Shown here: positions 34,466 through 42,536 of the stretch, one piece after another | Layout of the letters: the number at the start of each line of letters is the position of its first letter | Numbering within the stretch: position 1 is the first letter of the stretch | NCBI GenBank assembly: GCA_965603115.1 | Contig: CBFDBT010000002.1 | Span: forward strand, 1-44,033 | Direction: 5' to 3' | Length of the DNA stretch: 44,033 nt | Origin: CBFDBT01 sp965603115 | GTDB taxonomy: Bacteria > Pseudomonadota > Alphaproteobacteria > Sphingomonadales > Kordiimonadaceae | Made by a program: the position numbers and the translations under genes | The notes under the pieces: generated by a model | Database searches by the model: none | What the model was told of the DNA's origin: nothing | Seen by the model: only the letters and a program-made list of their open reading frames with translations

Positions 34466-34831
34466 ATGGCCTATAATAACGACAATATTTTTGCAAAAAT
34501 TCTGCGCGGAGAAATCCCCTGCAATAAGGTCTATGAAGACGAGTGGGCGCTGGCTTTCCATGACATCAACCCCCAAGCCCCTGTGCATGTGCTGGTGATC
34601 CCCAAGGGTGCGTATATCTCGATGGCGGATTTTACAGCCTCAGCCCCAGCTGATCTTATTGCAGGCTATATGCGCGCGGTGGGCAAGGTAGCTGAGGCGC
34701 TGGGTTTGGTTGAGGCTGGCTATCGCACGCTTGCTAATACAGGTGACAATGCTCACCAAGAGGTACCTCATTTGCATATTCACATATTTGGCGGCAAAAA
34801 GCTTGGGCCGATGCTGGACAGGTCATTTTAA
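34466..34831 (+). CDS. HIT-family (HinT-like) nucleotide phosphoramidase
   Basis: This 121-residue protein has the histidine triad HLHIHIFGG at residues 102-110 and the N-terminal IFAKILRGEIPCNKVYED. It is of the HinT branch that hydrolyses adenosine phosphoramidates. The C-terminus (GPML) is complete. AGGAGA lies 7 nt before the ATG. Confidence 0.94.
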   Translation: MAYNNDNIFAKILRGEIPCNKVYEDEWALAFHDINPQAPVHVLVIPKGAYISMADFTASAPADLIAGYMRAVGKVAEALGLVEAGYRTLANTGDNAHQEVPHLHIHIFGGKKLGPMLDRSF

Positions 34832-34854
34832 CCCTTGAGTGATTGAGACTATAT

Positions 34855-35547
34855 ATGAAAATTATCGGATTAATTGGTGGCATGAGCTGGGAAAGCACCG
34901 CTACATATTATACCGCCCTTAATCAACTGGCACGTGAGCGATTGGGCGGCCTGCATTCGGCCAAGCTGTTGCTCTGGTCGTTTGACTTTGCAGAAATCGA
35001 AGCCATGCAGGCAGCAGGCAATTGGCAGGCTGCGACGGAGGCGATGGTAGATGCGGCTGAAAACCTGGAGCGCGGCGGCGCTGAGTGCATTCTCATTTGT
35101 ACCAATACCATGCATATGATGGCCGCTAGGGTGCAAGAGGCTGTGAGCATTCCTCTTCTTCATATAGCGGACGCAACAGCTACGGCTATTCAGACGGCCA
35201 GCTGTAAGAGGCCCTTGTTGCTTGCGACCAATTATACGATGGAAAAAGATTTCTACAAAGGCCGATTGAAAGATAAGCACGGCCTTGAGGTTATGATACC
35301 AGACACTAAAGACCGCACGATAGTGCACGATATAATTTATAATGAATTATGTCAGGGGGAAGTGAAGGCTGGCTCGAAAGCAAAATATATCGAGATTGTT
35401 GATAAGGCCATAGCAAATGGCTGCGACAGTGTCATATTCGGTTGCACGGAGGTCGGTTTGCTTGTCAGTCCTGCTGATTTTACAATTCCGGCTTTTGACA
35501 CCACATTGCAGCATGCAGAAGCCGCTATTAACTTTGCCCTAGATTAA
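34855..35547 (+). CDS. Aspartate/glutamate racemase-family protein
   Basis: From the ATG at 34855 this is 230 residues. It starts IGLIGGMSWEST, the signature of the YgeA/aspartate racemase group, and has the two catalytic cysteines Cys82 in CTNTMH and Cys197 in FGCTEVGLL. It probably interconverts L- and D-aspartate or a related amino acid without cofactor. A TTG at 34843 is also in frame but less likely. Its stop overlaps that of the convergent trm112. Confidence 0.9.
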   Translation: MKIIGLIGGMSWESTATYYTALNQLARERLGGLHSAKLLLWSFDFAEIEAMQAAGNWQAATEAMVDAAENLERGGAECILICTNTMHMMAARVQEAVSIPLLHIADATATAIQTASCKRPLLLATNYTMEKDFYKGRLKDKHGLEVMIPDTKDRTIVHDIIYNELCQGEVKAGSKAKYIEIVDKAIANGCDSVIFGCTEVGLLVSPADFTIPAFDTTLQHAEAAINFALD

Positions 35548-35732
35548 TCTAGCTCTCTTGCTTCATCGATGAGCATAATTGGAATGCCGTATTTGATAGG
35601 AAAAGCGAGACCGGCTGCGGCGCTGACCAGCTCTTGCGCGTCCGCGTCATAATGCAGGGTGCTTTTGGTGACAGGGCAAACTAAAATTTCTAAAAGTTTT
35701 ATATCAACCTGTTGATTTTTCGCTTCAGTCAT
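35544..35732 (-). CDS. Trm112 family protein (UPF0434)
   Basis: This 62-residue protein has the family start LLEILVCPVTKS and the ending FPIKYGIPIMLIDEARELD. Bacterial Trm112-like proteins are small; some bind and activate methyltransferases, as the eukaryotic ones do. Only one of the zinc cysteines (Cys19) is kept, as in many alphaproteobacterial members. It follows the thioredoxin gene by 10 bp. In many relatives a LON-substrate-binding-domain gene lies between the two, and it is absent here. Confidence 0.88.
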   Translation of the reverse strand: MTEAKNQQVDIKLLEILVCPVTKSTLHYDADAQELVSAAAGLAFPIKYGIPIMLIDEARELD

Positions 35733-35742
35733 AAGTACTGTC

Positions 35743-36663
35743 CTAGCTAAACAAGAGAGATGAGAGGCGGCGTCGGTATTTTAGAGTGAAAGGGTCGCCA
35801 GCACCAGCGGCTTCGAACATGGTAAGCAATTCTTTGCGCGCCGCACTGTCATTCCACTCCATATCTCGCATTAAAATTGCAAGCAGGGCTTCGGCTGCTT
35901 CAGCCATGGCGCCTTCGCCTTGATAGGCCTTTGCAAGCTCGAAGCGGGCTTCATGGTCCAAAGGGTTTGCTTCAATGCGATCGAGTAAAGGCGCTTTATC
36001 GCTAATTTCGGTAGCATTTTGGCGCATGGCGATGGTGGCTTTTAGCTTGGTTAGGCGCTCTTTTAAGGCTGGCTCCAGTTTGGCATCTTCTGGAACATTG
36101 CTAATAATTTCACTGGCCTGCACCACGTCATCCATGGCCATGGCAACTTCACCAAGACCAATGATAGCGTGGGTGCAACTATTGTCGGCTTGTAGAGCTT
36201 GATTGTAAGCATTGGCAGCGCCTTCAACGTTTCCCGCAGCCAGCATTTCATCAGCTACTGCCAGCATCTCTTCAACTGGGTTTGGCGCCGCCGCACCTGC
36301 GGTTGTCAAAACCTTGGCAATAAAGTCTTTCAGCTGACTTTCAGGCAGAGCGCCTTGAAAGCCATCAATCGGTTGACCCTGCCAAAAGGCCATTACGGTT
36401 GGCAGGCTTTGAATACGTAATTGACCGCAAATGGCTTGGTTGGTGTCGGCATTGATCATAACCAGTGCCACTTTGCCACCAGCCTCGGTGACAGCTTTTT
36501 TCAATAGTGGGGTTAGCTGCTTGCAGGGTCCACACCAGTCTGCCCAAAAATCCACGAGTACAGGTCGCTGCATTGAAGCCTCAACCACAAGGCTTTGAAA
36601 TGTTTTGATATCAGCCTCAGTAATGAGCGCAGGGTCATTTTGGGCCGGGGTTAGATCTTCCAT
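35743..36663 (-). CDS. Thioredoxin with C-terminal TPR region (CnoX/YbbN-like)
   Basis: From the ATG at 36663 this is 306 residues. The thioredoxin domain at about residues 15-120 has an intact redox motif WCGPC at 43-47. A helical TPR-like region fills the rest (MLAAGNVEGAANAYNQAL). E. coli CnoX lacks the redox pair and is a holdase, whereas alphaproteobacterial members keep it, as here. The frame opens at 36693; AAGGTG before 36663 favours the shorter form. It is in an operon with trm112. Confidence 0.9.
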   Translation of the reverse strand: MEDLTPAQNDPALITEADIKTFQSLVVEASMQRPVLVDFWADWCGPCKQLTPLLKKAVTEAGGKVALVMINADTNQAICGQLRIQSLPTVMAFWQGQPIDGFQGALPESQLKDFIAKVLTTAGAAAPNPVEEMLAVADEMLAAGNVEGAANAYNQALQADNSCTHAIIGLGEVAMAMDDVVQASEIISNVPEDAKLEPALKERLTKLKATIAMRQNATEISDKAPLLDRIEANPLDHEARFELAKAYQGEGAMAEAAEALLAILMRDMEWNDSAARKELLTMFEAAGAGDPFTLKYRRRLSSLLFS

Positions 36664-36984
36664 GGAAACACCTTGTAATAGATTGAGAAACATACAGCGC
36701 TTTAAGCATCACAGTATTGAGGCATATACATAAGCTGCCAAGTAGGCTTTTACCAGTAAGTTCATTGAATATTTTGGGCTTTTTGTAACAAATAGCCGTG
36801 AGTCCGAGATAGCTTAGGCAGCAGTTGCTGGATATAGGTTTATATCTGTTATTATTCTTCTATATATATCAGATAGTTAAGAGATTTCCCCAGTATAATG
36901 AATTTAACTGTTGCAATGATGAATAGGATTAGTAATATCCCGCCACGAAAGCGACATTGTCGCCTTCTACCTCTTACGTGTTGA
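36664..36984. other. Non-coding stretch before tRNA-Gly
   Basis: I see no gene in these 321 bp. A possible tRNA promoter is TTGCAA at 36911-36916 with TAATAT 16 bp on (36933-36938). A small hairpin GCGAC-ATT-GTCGC lies at 36951-36963, just upstream of the tRNA. Confidence 0.4.
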
Positions 36985-37059
36985 GCGGGCGTAGCTCAGG
37001 GGTAGAGCATAACCTTGCCAAGGTTAGGGTCGTGAGTTCGAATCTCATCGCCCGCTCCA
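36985..37059 (+). tRNA. tRNA-Gly (GCC)
   Basis: This is a full cloverleaf of 75 nt including an encoded CCA. The acceptor stem is GCGGGCG/CGCCCGC. The anticodon stem TAACC/GGTTA surrounds the loop TTGCCAA, giving anticodon GCC. The T arm contains GTTCGAATC. Discriminator T is followed by CCA at 37057-37059. The segment from residue 27 to the 3' end is part of a 229-bp block duplicated 5.2 kb away, so this gene is the apparent integration site of the accessory DNA to its right. Confidence 0.96.
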
Positions 37060-37239
37060 ATAAAACAGCCTCCACTTTTGTGGGGGCTTTTTTATTGCAC
37101 TGAGTGTTGGATTCGAACGGGTGAGTTCGTTAGCGAAGCTGACATGAGGCCGCGAAGCGGGCGATGTCACCCTCATCGGTTATTTTACTCTCGTAAAATA
37201 GTGGGCCCGCTCCAATTTTCCTTAGGGAAAACAACGTAT
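37011..37239 (+). repeat. 229-bp tRNA-tail direct repeat, copy 1 (attL-like)
   Basis: This block starts in the anticodon stem of tRNA-Gly, covers its 3' 49 nt, and continues through a terminator and a hairpin-rich tail. It is 227/229 identical to 42220-42448; the only difference is CT versus TC near its end. Inside it, a branched hairpin has outer stem TGACAT/ATGTCA (37140-37145 with 37164-37169) and inner stem CCGC/GCGG. A second hairpin TATTTTAC/GTAAAATA is at 37181-37200. The tRNA-end sequence GCCCGCTCCAAT occurs twice, at 37050-37061 and 37205-37216. Confidence 0.95.
37067..37093 (+). terminator. Intrinsic terminator of tRNA-Gly
   Basis: The stem AGCCTCCAC/GTGGGGGCT with loop TTTT is followed by a T run, 8 nt after the CCA end. 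The same sequence is repeated at 42276-42302. Confidence 0.88.
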
Positions 37240-37244
37240 TACAT

Positions 37245-37269
37245 AAAGCCTCCTTCGGGAGGCTTTTTT
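37245..37269 (+). terminator. Second intrinsic terminator, unique to copy 1
   Basis: The stem AAAGCCTCC/GGAGGCTTT with a TTCG tetraloop is followed by TTTTTT. It lies just past the end of the duplicated block and has no upstream gene other than tRNA-Gly. On the minus strand it could also stop transcripts of the large gene at 37480-41970. Confidence 0.82.
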
Positions 37270-37296
37270 GTTTTGTAGGGTTTTAGGGGTACATTC

Positions 37297-37311
37297 TGCG
37301 CAACTTGCGCA
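37297..37311. repeat. Perfect palindrome, left copy
   Basis: TGCGCAACTTGCGCA is a 7+1+7 palindrome. With flanking bases, ATTCTGCGCAACTTGCGCA (37293-37311) recurs in inverted orientation at 42111-42129, near the other end of the same segment. Confidence 0.75.
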
Positions 37312-37365
37312 AAACCAATTGTAATTTAGAAGTATAATATCAATTATTTCAATAAGTTAAAGCCA

Positions 37366-37447
37366 ACGGCCCTAACCTAGCAGGGGTTATGACCGTCCTG
37401 CAGAGACACCCCAACCGCAAGAGACTGGAAGTGGTCAGCGGTTCAGG
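37366..37447 (+). ncRNA. Candidate structured RNA with a predicted pseudoknot
   Basis: This short GC-rich island in AT-rich DNA folds well on paper. Hairpin 1 has stems ACGG/CCGT (37366-37369 with 37393-37396) and TAACC/GGTTA (37373-37377 with 37385-37389). Its loop GCAGG (37380-37384) can pair with CCTGC at 37397-37401, giving an H-type pseudoknot. Hairpin 2 has AACCGC/GCGGTT (37413-37418 with 37438-37443) with CCTG/CAGG outside. The strand is not certain; on the minus strand it would be 3' UTR of the large gene. I recognise no Rfam family. Confidence 0.4.
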
Positions 37448-37479
37448 TGAGTAGAGCTATGAACAGGTAATCATAAATA

Positions 37480-40400
37480 TTAGAATATAAAATCATCCGC
37501 TGTGATGTCAGTCGAGGTGATGCCTGAAAGAGTGATGCTGTTGCCAAGGCCGTCTTCGATGAGGGTGTCCACGCCGCTCTGGGTGATCGTGAGATCGGTA
37601 AAGGTCAACGTTGATGCTGAGAAGTCTAAGAGATCAAGGCCGTCCTCAAAGTCTGTGATGGTGTCATCACCAAATGTGCCATCGAAGACTAAGACATCAG
37701 CACCCAGGCCGCCAGAGAGTGTGTCGTTACCTTCGCCGCCATTTATTGTGGCATTGCCAAGGCCAGCTGAAATTGTATCATTGCCTGTGCCTCCATTAAT
37801 GATCCCGATAAAAGTTCCATTTGCTCCATTAAAGCTATCGGCCCCGGAATCTAAAGTTATGTCACCATATATTTCCCCAGTGTTGGTAATCTGATCATCT
37901 CCGTCAAGGAGGGTGATGTCACCATTAATTATGCCTGAATTAATTAAATCCAATGTACCAAGAGAATCGTATGGAGTTGTTGATAGTTCGGCATATATGG
38001 CATTTGAACCAGAAATAACCCCAGTATTTGCCACTGACCAGGTGACATTCCCATCCCATGGTTCTAGATAAAATAAAGCAGTAGAATTCTCTGTACCTTC
38101 AGCAGAGATATTTCCATCATTTATAATAACAGAGCTCCAAAGAGTACTGATTGCATAAGACTGGGTTCCAGAAGCAAATATAGTACCTGTGTTGTTAAGT
38201 GTGGCGGTAAATGTAGATATGTCTACACCAACTGCCAGACCATTTCCGGTAGTACTGGATATCAGTCCATAATTTTCAAGCGGGCCCCCAAAGAGGGCGG
38301 TATTATCCCCCTGAGCTATAGACGAGGATAAAATAGCGTCTTCATGGTTGGTTATAATAAATGATGAGAGTAACACGGTGGAGGACCCAGCTGAGCCGCC
38401 CTGCTCTAAAGTAATATTTCCATAGTTTTGAACATCAATAGCCTTATTGCCACCCCTAATACCGTCCCATCGATATGAAGAGGTGACATTGATTGTGCCA
38501 TAATTTTCAATTATGAAGGAATCTGCCAATATATCGTGACTATATCCTGTATATATATTTAGTGTGTTTAATGTCAGGTCTGCATCAATGAGGATGTTGT
38601 CCCAAAGCAAGACACCCTCACTAAGGGTTATGATATCATGATCAGTGGTGTCTTTGGGGGTTGGTGCGGGAAGGTTATCGTTAAATATTTCCTTACTTGA
38701 ATAACCTGAAGCAACAGAAATATTTATCGTGGTTGAGATGGTGCTCTGTATATTTATTGTTATGTCACCATTCGTGTAAATATCATATTGCTCACCGTTT
38801 ATATTGATTGTGGACCCCTTTAGCCAGCCCGTGCCGAGCAATATTGTTTCGTTATTCGTTGTTCCGGAAACTTGATATGTTTGTCCAGCAGATAAGATAG
38901 CTGAGTTTAATGCAACTGCGGCCCCTGTATTTAGATAAAAGATATCTATATTAAGCAAGCTATTATTTTCAGCAGTGAAAGAAAGGTCGGCTTTCAGATT
39001 GTCTGAGATTATTAATGTATTAATACCTGTCCCGCCATCAATTGATTCAAAGCCAAGGTCGGTGATTGTGATGGTATCATCACCTGATCCAGCAAGGATG
39101 ACATCACCTTCTTTTTGTAGAATAGTATCGTCACCGGAGGCGCCTGATATATAATCGTTACCCATTCCACCTATTAGGGTATCATTATTTGCTCCACCAA
39201 ATAGCATATCTGGTCCTTGGCCACCATCAATTATATCATTACCAAACCCACCATAGAATGTTTCATTAAAACGCCCACCAGTAAGTGTATCATCGCCTGC
39301 TTCACCATGAATTTCTCCCGAAAAATCACCGTTACTTCCATTGTAAATATCGTCTCCTTCACCAAAGAAAATATCACCAACAATGATGCCATTATTATTG
39401 ATGGTTTCACCTCCGAGATTAAGGAGAAAGTCACCCCAAATTTCACCACTATTATTAATTACCCGTGATGAGATTTGGTGAGGTGAGATTATCTGAGATG
39501 TCTGAAAGGCAATATCCGCAGAGATAAACCCAGTATTTTCTATAGTGTTCAAATAAGAGCTATGAATTCCATATTTAATGGCAACTGATTCCACGTTAGC
39601 ATTGGTACTTTCGGCAATTATAGTGCCATTGTTGATAAAAACCCCATTTAAGCCTTCTGGTAGGGCATTAAAACCAAACCCAATAGCTCCAGTAAAGCCC
39701 TGTACCAATATACTCCCAGAATTAACAACCTCGGTTGTTGGAGTATTATAGGGACTTACACCGACAGCGGTGCCTGCCGTAGAAATTACCTGAATGACAC
39801 CAGAATTAGTAAAATCACCTTCAATACTACCAAACCTTACACCAACTGTAGAATGACTGGCACTTGTATGAATCAGGCCTGAGTTATTGAATGCTGTCCA
39901 CCCAGAAACCCAAGCCGCACCGGTGCCGCCAATGTTAATAATCTCACCAGAATTATTCAGCACATCTAAATAGTTAACTTTTATCGTATAAGCCCAGCTA
40001 TTTGAATTTGTTTCAGTCCACAATATACCGGCATTGTTAATGATTATATCATAACCCCATATATTGATTGGCCCCAAAGGATTGGAATATACCTCTCCGT
40101 CAGCGATACTGTATGTGGTGCCACTTAGTAGCGCTGGCGCATCGCCTGTTATGGTTTCGGGTAAAGGTCTTACTTCTTGAAAAGATAGTGTTTGAGACGG
40201 TGTTAAGTTGCTGATAAAGTCTACAAATAAATCATCATGCCCACCTGCGCCATCACTCACTTGAAGATGAAGCGATCCAGTTTCACCTATATAATTATCA
40301 CCTGTTATGAATGTCAGGTTTTTATATTCATCAAGAGTAATTGTATCGCCAACAGATACAATACTGCCACCGGCATGCTGAATTTGCGTGTGATGTGGCA

Positions 40401-41970
40401 GCGTTACAATGGTTATTATTAGGGCATCACCATCACCATCTGTTGGTATCGGCAAGGCAAGATTATTGAAGCTTCCCGGGGGCGTATCAAAAACAATGGT
40501 TTCGCTATGATTAAAGGATGGCGGTATATTAATTGTAAAGGTTATGCTTTGCGTTGATGAGGATTCAACGACCAGATTGACAGTATCGCTTATGCTTGAA
40601 ACATTTAGAGAAAAACCATTTATACCTGTGCGGTCTATTGCGTTTTGGGTAAGCGTAAGCGTCCCCCCGTTTAAGATAAAGTCTTCAGTTGTTAGACCAT
40701 AGGGTTGCAAGCCATTAATTTGGATAGTGTCGTCATAATTAAACCCAAGAATAGTGTCTCCAGTTAGTGTTGTCATATTTCCTATAATGATATCTTGCCC
40801 ATCACTGGTGCTGATGGTTTCGAACCCTGTCCCTGTAATAAAAATATCATCACCCTGCGTGCCAGAGAGAGTTTGATTGGTTTCGTTGCCTTCAACCTGT
40901 ATACCGCCGCCTACCAGAATTTGATCTGGGTTGACGATAAGAAAGCCACTAAGGTCTGCGAGAGTGGTGCCCTGTACATTAACTAAATTAATGGTGTTTG
41001 AAATTGCTATATTGTCAAGTACAGGGTTTTGTTCAGATATCATAAGTGTACCAGCACCTGAAATTGTGCTTATTCCAATAGAAGCAAGACTGTCCATATT
41101 TGCGACAAGCAAACTGATATTTTCTCCAAGCTCAAGGGTATTTATATTTTCTACAGTTAAGTCACTTAAATTTATTTGTTGTAGAGACTGTGAGGCGGTA
41201 GCAAATTTTATTGTGCTATAACCGTCACCAGTAATAGTGGTTATATCGCCACCATTTCCGTTGAATTGATTAATATTAAATGTCACAGTGGAATTAACGT
41301 AAACTGTAGAAATATTAGCAATAGTAATGCCGGTTAGATCTACAGTGCCATAAATGAGAAGTGTGTCATTACCAGCACCGCCATCGATGGTTTCACCAGC
41401 TTCCGCGTCACTTGTTGTGTGACTATTTAGTTCAGCGAGGGTGAGGATGCTTGAGACATCAAGGCCGCCACCTGCGGGGTTGGTGATGCTTGTATCGCTG
41501 TAGTCGCTTGCACCAGTGGTGCCAACGACCACAATAATGTCGTCGCCCGCCCCTGCATCAACGATATCTGCACCAATACCCGCTCGAATGAGGTCATTGC
41601 CGTCACCAGAAGATATAGTGTCACTGCCACCAGCGCCATTGATTACATCATTCCCCGCCCCTGTAGTGATGGTGTCATTACCGTCTTTGCTATTTACGGT
41701 GAGGTCAGTGGTGGCCGCGCCTTGAGAGAGGGTGAGGTTGGCATTATCCCTACCTGTAAAGGTACCTGTTGGACTTTCAGTATAATCCGGCTCAGGGGGT
41801 GGAGGTGGTGCTTGTGGTGTTGTTGGTGCAGGGGATCCGCCACCGCCACAAGCAGCTAGAGGTATCAGCGATACCATTGATAGCAGTTGTCCGCGTTTGT
41901 TTTTTAGTTGTGAGATTTTTTTGATAACGTAATTAGAGTTGATAATTTGAAGTGCCATCTCATAACTCAT
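37480..41970 (-). CDS. Giant RTX/beta-helix surface protein with lipobox
   Basis: This protein has 1496 residues from the ATG at 41970, which has GGGGGA upstream. A TTG at 41991 is also in frame. The N-terminus has a short hydrophobic run ending in a lipobox-like LIPLAAC (Cys at 41), then GGGG and a Pro-rich linker. RTX nonapeptides (GGxGND type) lie near 95-145, 900-980 and 1390-1430. Two long stretches of N-x-G-x-I repeats (about 620-890 and 1120-1390) suggest right-handed beta-helices. A DGDGDAL cadherin-like region is near 530. The end has DTITDFEDGLDLLDFS and finishes ADDFIF, as in type I secreted RTX proteins. It is probably a calcium-binding adhesin. It fills the segment between the two 229-bp repeats. 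Confidence 0.85.
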   Translation of the reverse strand: MSYEMALQIINSNYVIKKISQLKNKRGQLLSMVSLIPLAACGGGGSPAPTTPQAPPPPPEPDYTESPTGTFTGRDNANLTLSQGAATTDLTVNSKDGNDTITTGAGNDVINGAGGSDTISSGDGNDLIRAGIGADIVDAGAGDDIIVVVGTTGASDYSDTSITNPAGGGLDVSSILTLAELNSHTTSDAEAGETIDGGAGNDTLLIYGTVDLTGITIANISTVYVNSTVTFNINQFNGNGGDITTITGDGYSTIKFATASQSLQQINLSDLTVENINTLELGENISLLVANMDSLASIGISTISGAGTLMISEQNPVLDNIAISNTINLVNVQGTTLADLSGFLIVNPDQILVGGGIQVEGNETNQTLSGTQGDDIFITGTGFETISTSDGQDIIIGNMTTLTGDTILGFNYDDTIQINGLQPYGLTTEDFILNGGTLTLTQNAIDRTGINGFSLNVSSISDTVNLVVESSSTQSITFTINIPPSFNHSETIVFDTPPGSFNNLALPIPTDGDGDALIITIVTLPHHTQIQHAGGSIVSVGDTITLDEYKNLTFITGDNYIGETGSLHLQVSDGAGGHDDLFVDFISNLTPSQTLSFQEVRPLPETITGDAPALLSGTTYSIADGEVYSNPLGPINIWGYDIIINNAGILWTETNSNSWAYTIKVNYLDVLNNSGEIINIGGTGAAWVSGWTAFNNSGLIHTSASHSTVGVRFGSIEGDFTNSGVIQVISTAGTAVGVSPYNTPTTEVVNSGSILVQGFTGAIGFGFNALPEGLNGVFINNGTIIAESTNANVESVAIKYGIHSSYLNTIENTGFISADIAFQTSQIISPHQISSRVINNSGEIWGDFLLNLGGETINNNGIIVGDIFFGEGDDIYNGSNGDFSGEIHGEAGDDTLTGGRFNETFYGGFGNDIIDGGQGPDMLFGGANNDTLIGGMGNDYISGASGDDTILQKEGDVILAGSGDDTITITDLGFESIDGGTGINTLIISDNLKADLSFTAENNSLLNIDIFYLNTGAAVALNSAILSAGQTYQVSGTTNNETILLGTGWLKGSTININGEQYDIYTNGDITINIQSTISTTINISVASGYSSKEIFNDNLPAPTPKDTTDHDIITLSEGVLLWDNILIDADLTLNTLNIYTGYSHDILADSFIIENYGTINVTSSYRWDGIRGGNKAIDVQNYGNITLEQGGSAGSSTVLLSSFIITNHEDAILSSSIAQGDNTALFGGPLENYGLISSTTGNGLAVGVDISTFTATLNNTGTIFASGTQSYAISTLWSSVIINDGNISAEGTENSTALFYLEPWDGNVTWSVANTGVISGSNAIYAELSTTPYDSLGTLDLINSGIINGDITLLDGDDQITNTGEIYGDITLDSGADSFNGANGTFIGIINGGTGNDTISAGLGNATINGGEGNDTLSGGLGADVLVFDGTFGDDTITDFEDGLDLLDFSASTLTFTDLTITQSGVDTLIEDGLGNSITLSGITSTDITADDFIF

Positions 41971-42110
41971 AAGTTTCCCCCAGTACCCCAATATGCAATA
42001 AAAATAAATTAACTATTTGTTAAGGATACGCTATAGACAGGGAGAGCATCGTGCAACCATTAATATGAGCGTGCACAATCCCTATAATTATTCCAATGCT
42101 CATGTATTTC

Positions 42111-42125
42111 TGCGCAAGTTGCGCA
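42111..42125. repeat. Perfect palindrome, right copy
   Basis: TGCGCAAGTTGCGCA is the reverse complement of the site at 37297-37311, and the shared flank extends to 42129. It lies 94 bp before the second 229-bp block and about 140 bp upstream of the start of the large gene. Confidence 0.75.
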
Positions 42126-42219
42126 GAATAGGTGCATTTTGGTGCTATTTAATGCCTTTTGTTGCAAGTATGGATAAGAGAAACCCTAGCATTTCTGCGA
42201 CTTCCGCTAGGTCGATGGG

Positions 42220-42448
42220 AACCTTGCCAAGGTTAGGGTCGTGAGTTCGAATCTCATCGCCCGCTCCAATAAAACAGCCTCCACTTTTGTGGGGGCTTTT
42301 TTATTGCACTGAGTGTTGGATTCGAACGGGTGAGTTCGTTAGCGAAGCTGACATGAGGCCGCGAAGCGGGCGATGTCACCCTCATCGGTTATTTTACTCT
42401 CGTAAAATAGTGGGCCCGCTCCAATTTTCTCTAGGGAAAACAACGTAT
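42220..42448 (+). repeat. 229-bp tRNA-tail direct repeat, copy 2 (attR-like, 3' fragment of tRNA-Gly)
   Basis: This copy carries only the 3' 49 nt of tRNA-Gly (from the anticodon stem to CCA), so it is not a functional tRNA, and then the same terminator and hairpin tail as copy 1. Identity is 227/229. The preceding sequence (GTCGATGGG) is unrelated to the 5' half of the tRNA, so the junction is sharp. Confidence 0.95.
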
Positions 42449-42536
42449 AGGTAAAACCGAACCACCCAATCTTTTATAGGTTATGGTCTACTTCCATTTG
42501 TAGATAGTAGTTTGTTAGACATTGATTATTTTACAA

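Noticed and set aside
37078..37278. ORF of 66 codons in the tRNA-tail block
   Set aside because: It runs through two terminators and hairpins, has no ribosome binding site and no protein-like composition. The DNA is explained as tRNA tail and repeat.
37502..41725. Plus-strand ORFs inside the giant RTX gene (for example 37502-37894 and 40931-41221)
   Set aside because: They are antisense shadows of the repetitive coding sequence, with Ser/Pro/Ile-rich low-complexity translations.
42145..42218. Minus-strand open stretch reading IDLAEVAEMLGFLLSILATKGIK before a stop, ending at the second repeat
   Set aside because: It reads like the end of a gene cut by the repeat junction, but 24 codons without a start are too few to call, and upstream it is only antisense to the tRNA fragment.
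42220..42268. A second tRNA-Gly gene
   Set aside because: Only the 3' 49 nt are present; the acceptor 5' strand and D arm are missing.
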